Source: an uncultured Campylobacter sp. (GTDB taxonomy: Bacteria > Campylobacterota > Campylobacteria > Campylobacterales > Campylobacteraceae). From it: 7,435 nucleotides of DNA. Where the stretch lies: the NCBI GenBank assembly GCA_937990735.1, contig CALKQT010000086.1:1-7435 (forward strand), read 5' to 3'. The position numbers were made by a program, and so were the translations under genes. The notes beneath the pieces were generated by a model, which worked only from the letters and a program-made list of their open reading frames with translations, was not told the origin of the DNA and made no database searches. Each line of letters starts with the position of its first letter. Positions within the stretch are counted from its first letter, which is position 1. This document shows positions 1-5,692 of the stretch, one piece after another.

Positions 1-384
1 GGCAGTGCTGATATGTTGACGCTAGATGCGCGCGTTGCGCAGCAAAATCTAAAGCCGCGCGCGCCCGACGTGTGGATCCGCTCGCGCCGCGCACTTTCGG
101 ATTTTGATGCGAGCATTCCGCTTTTCGGCGCCGTAGGGCGCAAGGTGGAGGTCTCGCGTTCGCTGCCCGCGGGCGCGAAAATCACGATGATAGAGGCGGG
201 GGCGAGTTCGTTTGACGAGTTCGCGCAGTTTGCGAGCCACGCGCTTATTTTTTACAGCGCGCAGATGAGGGACGGGGGAAATTTTAGAGCAAATGCCGCG
301 CTACGGCCGCTTTTCATCTCTAGCGCAGGCGATCCGCACCTAGAAGCTAATGAATTCTACGGCTGGTTTAAAATTTTAAAATGA
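1..384 (+). CDS. ribD: RibD C-terminal part (riboflavin biosynthesis reductase domain), 5' truncated by the window edge
   Basis: The frame is open from base 1, so the gene starts outside the window; ATG at 13 is only an internal Met. About 127 C-terminal residues are visible, ending with TGA at 382-384. The fragment reads like the end of the RibD reductase domain. It has an LDAR motif just after the window edge, then PDVWIRSRR, FDASIPLF and GRKVEVSRSL, then MIEAG (the EGG/EAG loop of this fold), and a FYGWFKIL tail. In the family, RibD is a cytoplasmic bifunctional enzyme: an N-terminal deaminase and a C-terminal reductase that reduces 5-amino-6-(5-phosphoribosylamino)uracil for riboflavin synthesis. 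Only part of the reductase half is here, so the deaminase zinc motif cannot be checked. The assignment is from remembered family similarity to epsilonproteobacterial RibD. Codon use is GC-rich, unlike the next genes. It converges on the 389-919 gene with four bases between stop codons and no terminator hairpin. Confidence 0.68.
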   Translation, partial: GSADMLTLDARVAQQNLKPRAPDVWIRSRRALSDFDASIPLFGAVGRKVEVSRSLPAGAKITMIEAGASSFDEFAQFASHALIFYSAQMRDGGNFRANAALRPLFISSAGDPHLEANEFYGWFKILK

Positions 385-388
385 AAGG

Positions 389-919
389 TTATATTACTGC
401 CGATATAAAAATCAGCGCAACTACTATTATTATGACGAACACTAGCACTTTATCTATATTATATTTCCTTTTAGGGCTGCAATTTTGCAAGAAAGCCCCA
501 AGCTTGTATTCACTGATATGAAATAGCCAAGCGGTCCAAATCGATCCGAGGGATAAGCACATCGCCGCAAATGCCGTATCAGATTTCTGCCATACGATCA
601 TGCCGAAAATCAAAAACAAAGACAGAAAAGAAACGATAATCACGCCTATCGTCGCAAAGGCGATGAAAAATATAAAATTTAGCTTGCAATCGATGCCTAA
701 AATGCGAAAATTAATAATTTTATTTGCGATATAAAATGCGGAGATTATCGTTAAGATAGCTTTTGCGAGCTCGGTCTTAAAAGGAGCGTAGGGCAATAGC
801 GGTACGCCAAAAACTGCATTCGATATGATACCTACGTGCGATAAAGTAAAACCGAGCGAGAACGAGAATATGCCCGTCAGTAAGATGCCTAAAAGCAATT
901 TGTAGAAATATATTTTCAT
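389..919 (-). CDS. Small integral membrane protein, unknown function (paralog A)
   Basis: I do not recognise this 176-residue protein. It is very hydrophobic, with about five likely membrane helices near residues 8-28, 51-70, 80-110, 115-134 and 157-175, and a basic loop (SPKRKYNID) before the last. I choose ATG at 919 rather than the in-frame TTG at 925, because AAGGA at 926-930 sits six bases before the ATG and directly abuts the TTG. A TATAAT box lies 25 bases upstream. The segment GIDCKLNFIFFIAFATIG (75-92) and the SEYKLGAFLQ motif (136-145) recur almost unchanged in the 1522-2100 protein, so the two are paralogs. There are no catalytic motifs, signal peptide or ATPase features. The coding DNA is clearly AT-richer than ribD and the zinc efflux gene. 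A transport, immunity or envelope role is conceivable but unsupported. Confidence 0.8.
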   Translation of the reverse strand: MKIYFYKLLLGILLTGIFSFSLGFTLSHVGIISNAVFGVPLLPYAPFKTELAKAILTIISAFYIANKIINFRILGIDCKLNFIFFIAFATIGVIIVSFLSLFLIFGMIVWQKSDTAFAAMCLSLGSIWTAWLFHISEYKLGAFLQNCSPKRKYNIDKVLVFVIIIVVALIFISAVI

Positions 920-943
920 ACGCAATCCTTAAAATTCTGCGAA

Positions 944-949
944 ATTATA
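944..949 (-). promoter_or_regulatory. TATAAT -10 box of paralog A
   Basis: On the - strand a perfect TATAAT lies 25 bases before the ATG at 919, with AAGGA in between. No good -35 is seen; the upstream sequence is T/A-rich, as is usual for Campylobacter sigma-70 promoters. The predicted leader is under 20 bases. Confidence 0.6.
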
Positions 950-981
950 CGCAATAGCGGCTTAAAATTTTGATCGAAAAT

Positions 982-1365
982 TTAGCGTAAGCTTTGAAAT
1001 TTTTCACGTATGCCGCAGGCAACAACGCAGAGCGAGTATAAAAAATAGATATATGCCATAAGCGGGATAAAAGCGACAAATCCCGAAGCATAAACTAGCG
1101 CTACTAATACATATGTCGCATTTGCCAGCGCAGGTATGCCATAAGTCCAAAGCTCGGGCTTTTCAAAAGGGGTGTAGATATTATTCAAATACAAAGCTAA
1201 ATTTAAGACAAGCAGTAGAAAAAATATATAGTTCTTTTTCATAAAAGGAAAAGCGGCGCAAACCAAGACTACTATCAAATTTAATGCGATAAGAAAACCT
1301 ATGTAATTAATATCTATAAAGGCGCAAAGTAAGCCTAAAATCGCGATTAATATATCTCTTTTCAT
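982..1365 (-). CDS. Small integral membrane protein, unknown function (127 aa)
   Basis: I do not recognise this protein. It starts with MKRDILIAIL and runs almost entirely through hydrophobic segments. Four or five helices are likely, roughly at residues 5-40 (one or two), 44-62, 77-98 and 98-118, with a short polar loop (NNIYTPFEKPELW) between and a basic end (REKFQSLR). There is no signal peptidase site or known motif. ATG at 1365 is the only sensible start; AAGGA at 1378-1382 is 12 bases away, rather far, and a TATAAT box lies 30 bases upstream. It sits between two paralogous membrane genes, with about 60 bases to the downstream one, and shares their AT-rich composition. I could not align it convincingly to either paralog, though size, strand and promoter layout suggest a related role or common acquisition. 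Confidence 0.7.
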   Translation of the reverse strand: MKRDILIAILGLLCAFIDINYIGFLIALNLIVVLVCAAFPFMKKNYIFFLLLVLNLALYLNNIYTPFEKPELWTYGIPALANATYVLVALVYASGFVAFIPLMAYIYFLYSLCVVACGIREKFQSLR

Positions 1366-1395
1366 ATCTAATTGCCGTCCTTTTTAATTCTTGCA

Positions 1396-1401
1396 ATTAT
1401 A
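1396..1401 (-). promoter_or_regulatory. TATAAT -10 box of the 127-aa membrane gene
   Basis: A perfect TATAAT on the - strand lies 30 bases before the ATG at 1365, placed like those of the two neighbouring membrane genes. No clear -35 is present. Confidence 0.55.
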
Positions 1402-1521
1402 ATGCATAGGTTTAAATTTTGATAAAAATATTCCGTGCTTAAAATTCCGTCGCGCCGTGCGGGCGATCTACGCCTATTAAATTTAGCGCAGACGGACGAA
1501 ATTTAAAAGGCGCGCTTAGCT

Positions 1522-2100
1522 TTATCTAGATGCAAAAAAGATAAGACCTAACCAAGTTGCAGATATAATAAGCAGCAAGATAGGGAATAGCTTTTTATCG
1601 ATCTCCCCGCTTCTTTTTCGGCTGATGATTTGCAAAAATTTACCGAGCTCGTAATCGCTTTTGCGAAATAAATATACCGTTGAGCAGATGCCCATGAATA
1701 ATGCCGCGGCGGATAAAATCGCTACTAATTTTTTATCCAAATCCATACCATATATCATAAAACCAAATGTCGCGATAAGAATAATGGCGGTAAGGGCTAA
1801 AATTCCTATCGTCGCAAAGGCGATGAAAAATATAACATTGAGCTTGCGATCGATGCCTTTGACATAAAAATCGCTCAAACTGCTACTAATGTAGAATGAA
1901 AATAGCTCAAGAATTACCGTCGTAAAAGGCAGACGAATATCGCCCGGGAATAAAAAATATCCCTTCAAAAGGTCTATTATATTAACACTTAAAAGTTTTG
2001 AGAGGTGTAATGAAGCAACGTAAAATGAAATCAAAAAAACTGCCAAAAAGACATTGCCTAAAAGAAACTTGTAAATTAGGTATTTTATGTTTTTGCGCAC
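1522..2100 (-). CDS. Integral membrane protein, unknown function (paralog B)
   Basis: This is a 192-residue hydrophobic protein paralogous to the 389-919 product. GIDRKLNVIFFIAFATIG (82-99) matches it at 16 of 18 residues, and SDYELGKFLQ (148-157) and a basic loop before the last helix also match. About five membrane helices are likely. A TTG at 2157 would give 211 residues, but I prefer GTG at 2100. The extra 19 residues have no counterpart in the paralog, AGGGAG (2106-2111) lies five bases before the GTG, and a TATAAT box at 2125-2130 lies between the two candidates, so a transcript from it could not include the TTG. At DNA level, 1805-1858 matches 645-698 at 51 of 54 bases. Function unknown. 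Confidence 0.75.
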   Translation of the reverse strand: MRKNIKYLIYKFLLGNVFLAVFLISFYVASLHLSKLLSVNIIDLLKGYFLFPGDIRLPFTTVILELFSFYISSSLSDFYVKGIDRKLNVIFFIAFATIGILALTAIILIATFGFMIYGMDLDKKLVAILSAAALFMGICSTVYLFRKSDYELGKFLQIISRKRSGEIDKKLFPILLLIISATWLGLIFFASR

Positions 2101-2124
2101 CTTGGCTCCCTGAAATTTCGCGAG

Positions 2125-2130
2125 ATTATA
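2125..2130 (-). promoter_or_regulatory. TATAAT -10 box of paralog B, which decides its start codon
   Basis: A TATAAT on the - strand lies 25 bases upstream of the GTG at 2100, the same distance as between the box and the ATG of paralog A. The surrounding bases also resemble those before paralog A (an ATTATACG core on the + strand), which suggests the promoter was duplicated with the gene. Confidence 0.6.
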
Positions 2131-2340
2131 CGTCAAATTTGCTTTTAATCGGCTCAAATCGGCATAGAAATAATGAGTGAAATTTAGATAAAATTTTGAT
2201 GCGTAGTTTAAATTTGTGGCTCAATTTACAGCTCAATTCGCGGCACGGAATTTTAAAATTTAGCGGCACGGTATGCTTGGTTAAATTTAAAATTCCACAA
2301 ACGCGCATAGGCGCCGTTTTGAATGGTACGGCAACCCACT

Positions 2341-2364
2341 GCGTAAAATTCTACTATTTTACGC
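2341..2364. repeat. Perfect inverted repeat, 9-bp arms with 6-base loop
   Basis: GCGTAAAAT (2341-2349) and ATTTTACGC (2356-2364) are exact reverse complements around TCTACT. It lies about 200 bases beyond the 3' end of the zinc efflux gene and 210 bases upstream of the paralog B promoter. No T-run follows on either strand, so a simple intrinsic terminator is unlikely. It could be a protein-binding dyad or just part of the local repeat structure. Confidence 0.6.
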
Positions 2365-2570
2365 GTACAGCGCCTGATTTTGAAATGGCGTCCGCGGGGC
2401 GAAATTTTAAAATTCCACCACGCGTAGGGATTTAAAATTTCATAACAGACACAGAATTTTAAAATCTCAAAATTCTAAAATTCCGAAATCTCGCGGCGCG
2501 AGCAAATTTAAAATTTAAAACTCAAGCCAAATTTTAAATTTCAAACCGAGCGGAATTCCAAATCCAAAAT

Positions 2571-3527
2571 TTAATGACTATGCCCCAAATGTCCGCCCGC
2601 GCCATTTGATCTTACTTCGCAGATGAGTTCGCCGTCGCAATCGTTATCGCTGCTCTCAAGTTGCAAGGTCGTGTGCATGATGCCCAGATGCTCCATTTCG
2701 TGCGATATTTCGGCCATGATCCGCTCCGCTTCGCGTACGCTCAGCTCGCCGCTGACCACGATGTGAGCCGTGAGCGCGTTTGCGCCGCTTGTTATGCTCC
2801 AGACGTGCAGGTCGTGCACCGAAAGCACGCCGTCTACGCCCCTGATCTGCGCGACGAGCCCGTCCAGGCACACGCCCTTTGGCGAGCCCTCCATCAGGAT
2901 GTTTAGGCTGTCTTTTAGCACGCCCCAGCCGCTTTTTACGATGAGCGCGGCCACGAGCACGCTAGCCGCCGCGTCCGCCCAGCCCCAGCCAAAGCACATC
3001 ATCAGCAGTGCCGCCGTGATCGCGCCCACCGAGCCCAGGGCGTCGCCCAGCACGTGTAGGTAGGCGCCGCGCATATTGACGTTTTCTCTCACGTCGCCGC
3101 CGCGTAGCATGTAAAGCGCCACGACGATGTTTACGGCAAGACCCAGCGTGCTGATGGCAAGCATGCCCGCGGTGGCTACTTCGGGCGGGTTTTTCAGGCG
3201 CCGCGCCGCCTCGATGACGATAAAAACGGCGATCGCGACGAGGGCGAGGGCGTTTATCGTCGCGGCTAAAATTTCAATCCGCCTGTAGCCGAAGGTCTTT
3301 TGCAGATTGCCTTTACGTTCGCCGAATTTAAACGCAAACAGCGAAAGTCCGAGCGCTGCGGCATCTGATAGCATGTGCCCGGCGTCTGAAAGCAGTGCGA
3401 GCGAGTTCGTCGCCAAGCCGCCCGCGACCTCGATCAGCATAAAAGCGGAGATTATAAGGAAAGAATTTCTCAAAACGGTTTTATTTGACGCGTGCGAATG
3501 CTCGTGATGGACGTGATTTTCGTGCAT
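2571..3527 (-). CDS. czcD: CzcD/ZitB-type cation diffusion facilitator, probable zinc efflux
   Basis: This is a 318-residue inner-membrane antiporter of the cation diffusion facilitator family, which exports Zn2+ (sometimes Co2+ or Cd2+) against protons. Six helices fit residues about 21-205, followed by a cytoplasmic ferredoxin-like domain (206-292) with the HDLHVW motif at 238-243. The transport site has His51 and Asp55 in helix 2 (DAGHMLSD) and His158 and Asp162 in helix 5 (HVLGD), the two HxxxD pairs of zinc-type members. The N-terminus is His-rich (His 2, 5, 7, 8, 10, 12), and the C-terminus adds a tail with two Cys and three His ending in GHSH, probably for metal capture. ATG at 3527 has GAGGT four bases upstream. 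A TATAAT box just downstream of the next gene suggests its own transcription. It is GC-rich and close to normal family length. Czc-type is certain; the exact metal is inferred. Confidence 0.93.
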   Translation of the reverse strand: MHENHVHHEHSHASNKTVLRNSFLIISAFMLIEVAGGLATNSLALLSDAGHMLSDAAALGLSLFAFKFGERKGNLQKTFGYRRIEILAATINALALVAIAVFIVIEAARRLKNPPEVATAGMLAISTLGLAVNIVVALYMLRGGDVRENVNMRGAYLHVLGDALGSVGAITAALLMMCFGWGWADAAASVLVAALIVKSGWGVLKDSLNILMEGSPKGVCLDGLVAQIRGVDGVLSVHDLHVWSITSGANALTAHIVVSGELSVREAERIMAEISHEMEHLGIMHTTLQLESSDNDCDGELICEVRSNGAGGHLGHSH

Positions 3528-3559
3528 TTTGACCTCGTTTTTCGGTAAATTTTAGATAC

Positions 3560-3565
3560 ATTATA
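3560..3565 (-). promoter_or_regulatory. TATAAT -10 box of the zinc efflux gene
   Basis: TATAAT on the - strand lies 32 bases before the ATG at 3527, in the short gap after the ABC-like gene. The -35 region would fall in the last codons of that gene and is not a good match. No obvious metal-regulator dyad was seen. Confidence 0.55.
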
Positions 3566-3579
3566 CCCCAAAAAAGCGA

Positions 3580-4455
3580 TTAAATTTTAGCAAAATCTCC
3601 CTCTAACTCGACGTTTACGCGCTTGCCTATGTCTTTTAATTTGCTAAACTCTTCCACTAGCCTCGGCGCGTCGTCAAGACTGATCGCAAACGTCCATAGA
3701 TAGGTAAGCACCGAGTAGATGTGACCCGCATTTGCATGATTGCTCGAGAGTAAAAATATAGCCAAGCTAAAAATCGCCGCCGCACTCGCGCCGATGATAA
3801 AAAAACTCATTGCCTCTCTGTTTGAAATGCGGATACGAAGCTTTGAAAGTACGTCGTAGTGGCGATTTAGCGTGTTTTCATCGCCTACGCTTATGCGTCC
3901 TGCTTCGCGCTCCAGCTGGTTGTTTAGCTTTAGATACAAGCGGTCGTTTTTAGTGATGTATTTTGGCAGCAAAATGCCAAAAACCGCGAGCAGAGCAAAA
4001 ACGGCCAAACCTACGTAGAACTCGATAAACAAAAGCATGATCGCCGAGCCGAAAATCGAGACGACCGAGGTAAAAAACACGGGAAAGTGCTGCTCGAAAA
4101 AATCCACGAATTCGCGAGATAAATTTGCCCTTGCGATTATGACGCTTTCGTCTTTTGAGGCTCTTTTTTCGTTCATTATCACGCTTACGGCAAGTCCTGC
4201 ATATATCCTAGTAAATACCTGCGTATCCACACGCCGCCTAATCGAGCCGAGTCCCCAGCCGACAAACACTAAGCCCGAGTAGCTAAGCGCCAAAATCGTG
4301 TCGCCGGCTACGATGGCGTTTATGGCTATGCCGGCTAGTACGGGATAGACGAGAAATAGCCCGTTTTCCGCCAAAACTAGACTAAACGTTAAAAATAGTT
4401 TTTTAAAGTTTTTCTTTGCTATGAGCGTTAGCGTCTTAAATGCGCTATTTTGCAT
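3580..4455 (-). CDS. ABC-exporter-like six-helix membrane domain protein lacking an ATPase domain
   Basis: This is a 291-residue inner-membrane protein resembling the transmembrane half of type I ABC exporters, probably the family named 'ABC transporter six-transmembrane domain-containing protein' (PF13748). Helices fit residues 18-40, 50-70, 125-145, 147-164, 217-236 and 246-262. Long cytoplasmic stretches lie after helix 2 (72-124, RRRVDTQVFTRIY then NLSREFVDFFEQHFP) and after helix 4 (165-216, charged), as in exporters. The SREFVDFFEQ and LTYLWTFAISLDDAPRL segments are typical of the fold. The chain ends about 25 residues after helix 6, where an exporter would continue into a nucleotide-binding domain; there is no Walker A, LSGGQ or Walker B, and no neighbouring ATPase gene. 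ATG at 4455 has AAGGA five bases upstream. The substrate is unknown. It could pair with an unlinked ATPase or do something other than ATP-driven transport. Confidence 0.78.
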   Translation of the reverse strand: MQNSAFKTLTLIAKKNFKKLFLTFSLVLAENGLFLVYPVLAGIAINAIVAGDTILALSYSGLVFVGWGLGSIRRRVDTQVFTRIYAGLAVSVIMNEKRASKDESVIIARANLSREFVDFFEQHFPVFFTSVVSIFGSAIMLLFIEFYVGLAVFALLAVFGILLPKYITKNDRLYLKLNNQLEREAGRISVGDENTLNRHYDVLSKLRIRISNREAMSFFIIGASAAAIFSLAIFLLSSNHANAGHIYSVLTYLWTFAISLDDAPRLVEEFSKLKDIGKRVNVELEGDFAKI

Positions 4456-4482
4456 AAAAATCCTTCGGTTAAAATCGCGCGG

Positions 4483-4511
4483 ATTTTAGCTGATTTTAAA
4501 ATTCGCGTCAA
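4483..4511 (-). promoter_or_regulatory. Sigma-70-like promoter of the ABC-like membrane gene
   Basis: On the - strand, TTGACG (4511-4506) is followed after 17 bases by TAAAAT (4488-4483), 28 bases before the start codon. It is divergent from the cupin promoter; the two -35 elements are 27 bases apart, so a regulator bound to operator 1 could affect both. Confidence 0.5.
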
Positions 4512-4530
4512 GTTTTTTGAAAATTTTTGC

Positions 4531-4551
4531 TGTAACTCTTGACATTACAAC
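4531..4551. promoter_or_regulatory. Operator 1: TGTAA-N9-TTACA dyad over the cupin -35 box
   Basis: TGTAA (4531-4535), nine bases, then TTACA (4545-4549), extending to TTACAAC on the right. The -35 TTGACA lies inside the spacer, so a bound dimer would block RNA polymerase. It has the same geometry and arm sequence as operator 2, 49 bases downstream. The bound regulator is not known. Confidence 0.7.
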
Positions 4552-4567
4552 AAAATTTTATTATACT
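4539..4567 (+). promoter_or_regulatory. Strong sigma-70 promoter for the cupin-ywnB pair
   Basis: TTGACA (4539-4544), a 17-base spacer and TATACT (4562-4567), the best promoter match in the window. The predicted transcript start is near 4574, between the two operators. Both genes downstream lie on the + strand with a 43-base gap. Confidence 0.75.
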
Positions 4568-4577
4568 TCGCTCATCG

Positions 4578-4600
4578 GTTGTAAGTTATAGCATTACAAC
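4578..4600. promoter_or_regulatory. Operator 2: perfect GTTGTAA-N9-TTACAAC dyad just downstream of the predicted transcript start
   Basis: GTTGTAA (4578-4584) and TTACAAC (4594-4600) are exact 7-base inverted arms around a nine-base spacer. Its right half repeats operator 1 as the direct repeat CATTACAACAAAA (4543-4555 and 4592-4604). This is a classical repressor position. The arms resemble sites of winged-helix redox repressors of the HxlR/YodB kind, which is inference only. Confidence 0.75.
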
Positions 4601-4623
4601 AAAAAATTTTTAAGGAGAAAAAG

Positions 4624-4998
4624 ATGTCAAACTACAAGATCGTTTCAACGAAAAATGCGCCGAGAATCGAGCTAAAAGAAGCTCTGGGCTTAAGCGGCTG
4701 TGAGCTTTCTATCAACGAGCTTCCAGCAAACGCGAGCGTGCCGTTCGTGCATTCGCACAAGCAAAACGAGGAGCTTTATTTGGTGCTAAAAGGCGGCGGC
4801 ACGCTCTTTATCGATGGCGAGGAGAAGGCGGTGGGCGAGGGAGATGCGATCCGCATCGATCCGGCAGGCAAGAGATGCTTCAAGGCGGGCGCGCAAGGGA
4901 TGAAGTTTATCTGTATCCAAACTAAACGCGGTAGCCTAGAGCAGTACACTAACGGCGACGGCGTGATAAACGAGGACATAAAGCCAAGTTGGCTGTAA
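4624..4998 (+). CDS. Small single-domain cupin protein
   Basis: This is a 124-residue cytoplasmic protein with one Cupin_2-type beta-barrel. Motif 1 is clear: HSH (His43, His45) followed by Glu49/Glu50 and GGG. Motif 2 is GDAIRIDPAGKRCFK (73-87), with the Gly and Pro-x-Gly in place, but the position normally held by the third His ligand is Cys85. The metal centre would therefore be two His, one Glu and possibly Cys, or altered. The cupin family is too diverse to name a substrate. ATG at 4624 has AAGGAG six bases upstream. It is first in a pair with the YwnB-like gene, under a strong promoter flanked by two operators, so its expression is evidently switched. The context suggests a role in handling reactive compounds (quinones, aldehydes or similar) with the oxidoreductase. 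Complete, normal length. Confidence 0.88.
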   Translation: MSNYKIVSTKNAPRIELKEALGLSGCELSINELPANASVPFVHSHKQNEELYLVLKGGGTLFIDGEEKAVGEGDAIRIDPAGKRCFKAGAQGMKFICIQTKRGSLEQYTNGDGVINEDIKPSWL

Positions 4999-5041
4999 AT
5001 TTACGCGGCAATAAAAACAAATCAAATTTAAAGGAAAAACA

Positions 5042-5674
5042 ATGAAAATAGCAATCATCGGAGCAAACGGAAAATCAGGTTTAAATTTGGTGCAAGAGGC
5101 CCTAAAACAAGGGCATGACGTAACGGCTATAGTGCGAAACAAAGAGTATAAAAACGGCGCCATCAAGCTCGTGCATAAGGACGTTTTCGAGCTTAGCAAG
5201 ACCAATTTGGCGGGCTTTGACGTCGTCATCAGCGCGATCGCTGCATGGACGCCGCAGACATTTCCGCTTCACGCGAAAATGACGCAGCACATCGCGGAGC
5301 TGCTAAGCGGCACGCAGACGAGACTACTCGTCATCGGCGGCGCGGGCGTGTTATACACAGACGCTTCGCGCAAGACGCGCCTGATGGATACTCCAAGCTT
5401 TCCGGCTGAGTATATGGGCGTAGCCGAGGCGACTGCGGCGAGCTACAAGGTGCTAAAAGTGAGCAAAGATTTGATCTGGACCTACGTGATCCCTGCCGCG
5501 GAATATGACGCAAGCGCCACTCGCACAGGCTCATACGTCCTAGGCGCCGATGAGCTGATCCTAAACGGTAAAGGCAAAAGCTACATCGGCTACGCAGACC
5601 TCGCGCTCGCCGTAATAGACGAGATCAAGGCGCAAAAATTTATCGGCAAGCCGTTCACGACGGTCGGCGAATAA
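5042..5674 (+). CDS. YwnB-like NAD(P)-binding protein (NmrA/atypical SDR type)
   Basis: A 210-residue Rossmann-fold protein of the NAD(P)H-binding (PF13460) group. The N-terminus has a beta strand then GANGKSG (Gly7, Gly10, Gly13), the dinucleotide-binding loop. AIVRN (29-33) carries the Arg that in this group suggests NADP preference. Further along come DVVISAIA (60-67), RLLVIGGAG (94-102), WTYVIPAAEYD (146-156) and a TTVGE end. These match the B. subtilis YwnB plan along the whole length. There is no classical YxxxK catalytic pair at the usual SDR position, so it may be a redox sensor or reductase of the NmrA kind; the substrate is unknown. ATG at 5042 has AAGGA six bases upstream. It follows the cupin gene by 43 bases and is probably co-transcribed. 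No strong terminator follows; GCGGC-TTT-GCTGC at 5676-5688 is a weak hairpin. Confidence 0.88.
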   Translation: MKIAIIGANGKSGLNLVQEALKQGHDVTAIVRNKEYKNGAIKLVHKDVFELSKTNLAGFDVVISAIAAWTPQTFPLHAKMTQHIAELLSGTQTRLLVIGGAGVLYTDASRKTRLMDTPSFPAEYMGVAEATAASYKVLKVSKDLIWTYVIPAAEYDASATRTGSYVLGADELILNGKGKSYIGYADLALAVIDEIKAQKFIGKPFTTVGE

Positions 5675-5692
5675 TGCGGCTTTGCTGCGTGT

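Larger units (their letters stand above)
2101..2570. other. Gene-free spacer rich in AAATTTTAAAATTT-type repeats
   Basis: These 470 bases contain the paralog B promoter at one edge and no convincing gene. The only open frames (about 60-80 codons) lack ribosome binding sites and are made of repeat words. It holds many A/T palindromes of the form AAATTT(T)AAAATTT, the word GCGGCACGG twice (near 2240 and 2263), and two copies of AAATTTAAAATTCCAC-like sequence followed by CGCGYRTAGG (near 2284 and 2403). It also has a perfect 9-bp inverted repeat at 2341-2364 and a small CTCGC-GGC-GCGAG hairpin at 2490-2502, near the end of the zinc efflux gene. Confidence 0.6.

Noticed and set aside
13..384. Complete 123-residue gene starting at ATG 13
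   Set aside because: The frame is open to base 1, there is no ribosome binding site before 13, and the protein looks like the tail of a longer enzyme.
2341..2364. Intrinsic terminator for the zinc efflux gene
   Set aside because: The stem is AT-rich, lies about 200 bases past the stop codon and has no following T-run.
2196..2435. 79-codon + strand frame in the spacer
   Set aside because: No ribosome binding site; made of AAATTTTAAAATT words, with no recognisable protein features.
2656..3063. Open frames opposite or out of frame with the zinc efflux gene
   Set aside because: They are by-products of GC-rich codon use in a clearly real gene with intact motifs.
4585..4604. Operator for the Rrf2 protein encoded in this window
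   Set aside because: No copy of the dyad is found before the Rrf2 gene itself, so autoregulation evidence is lacking; kept only as a hypothesis.
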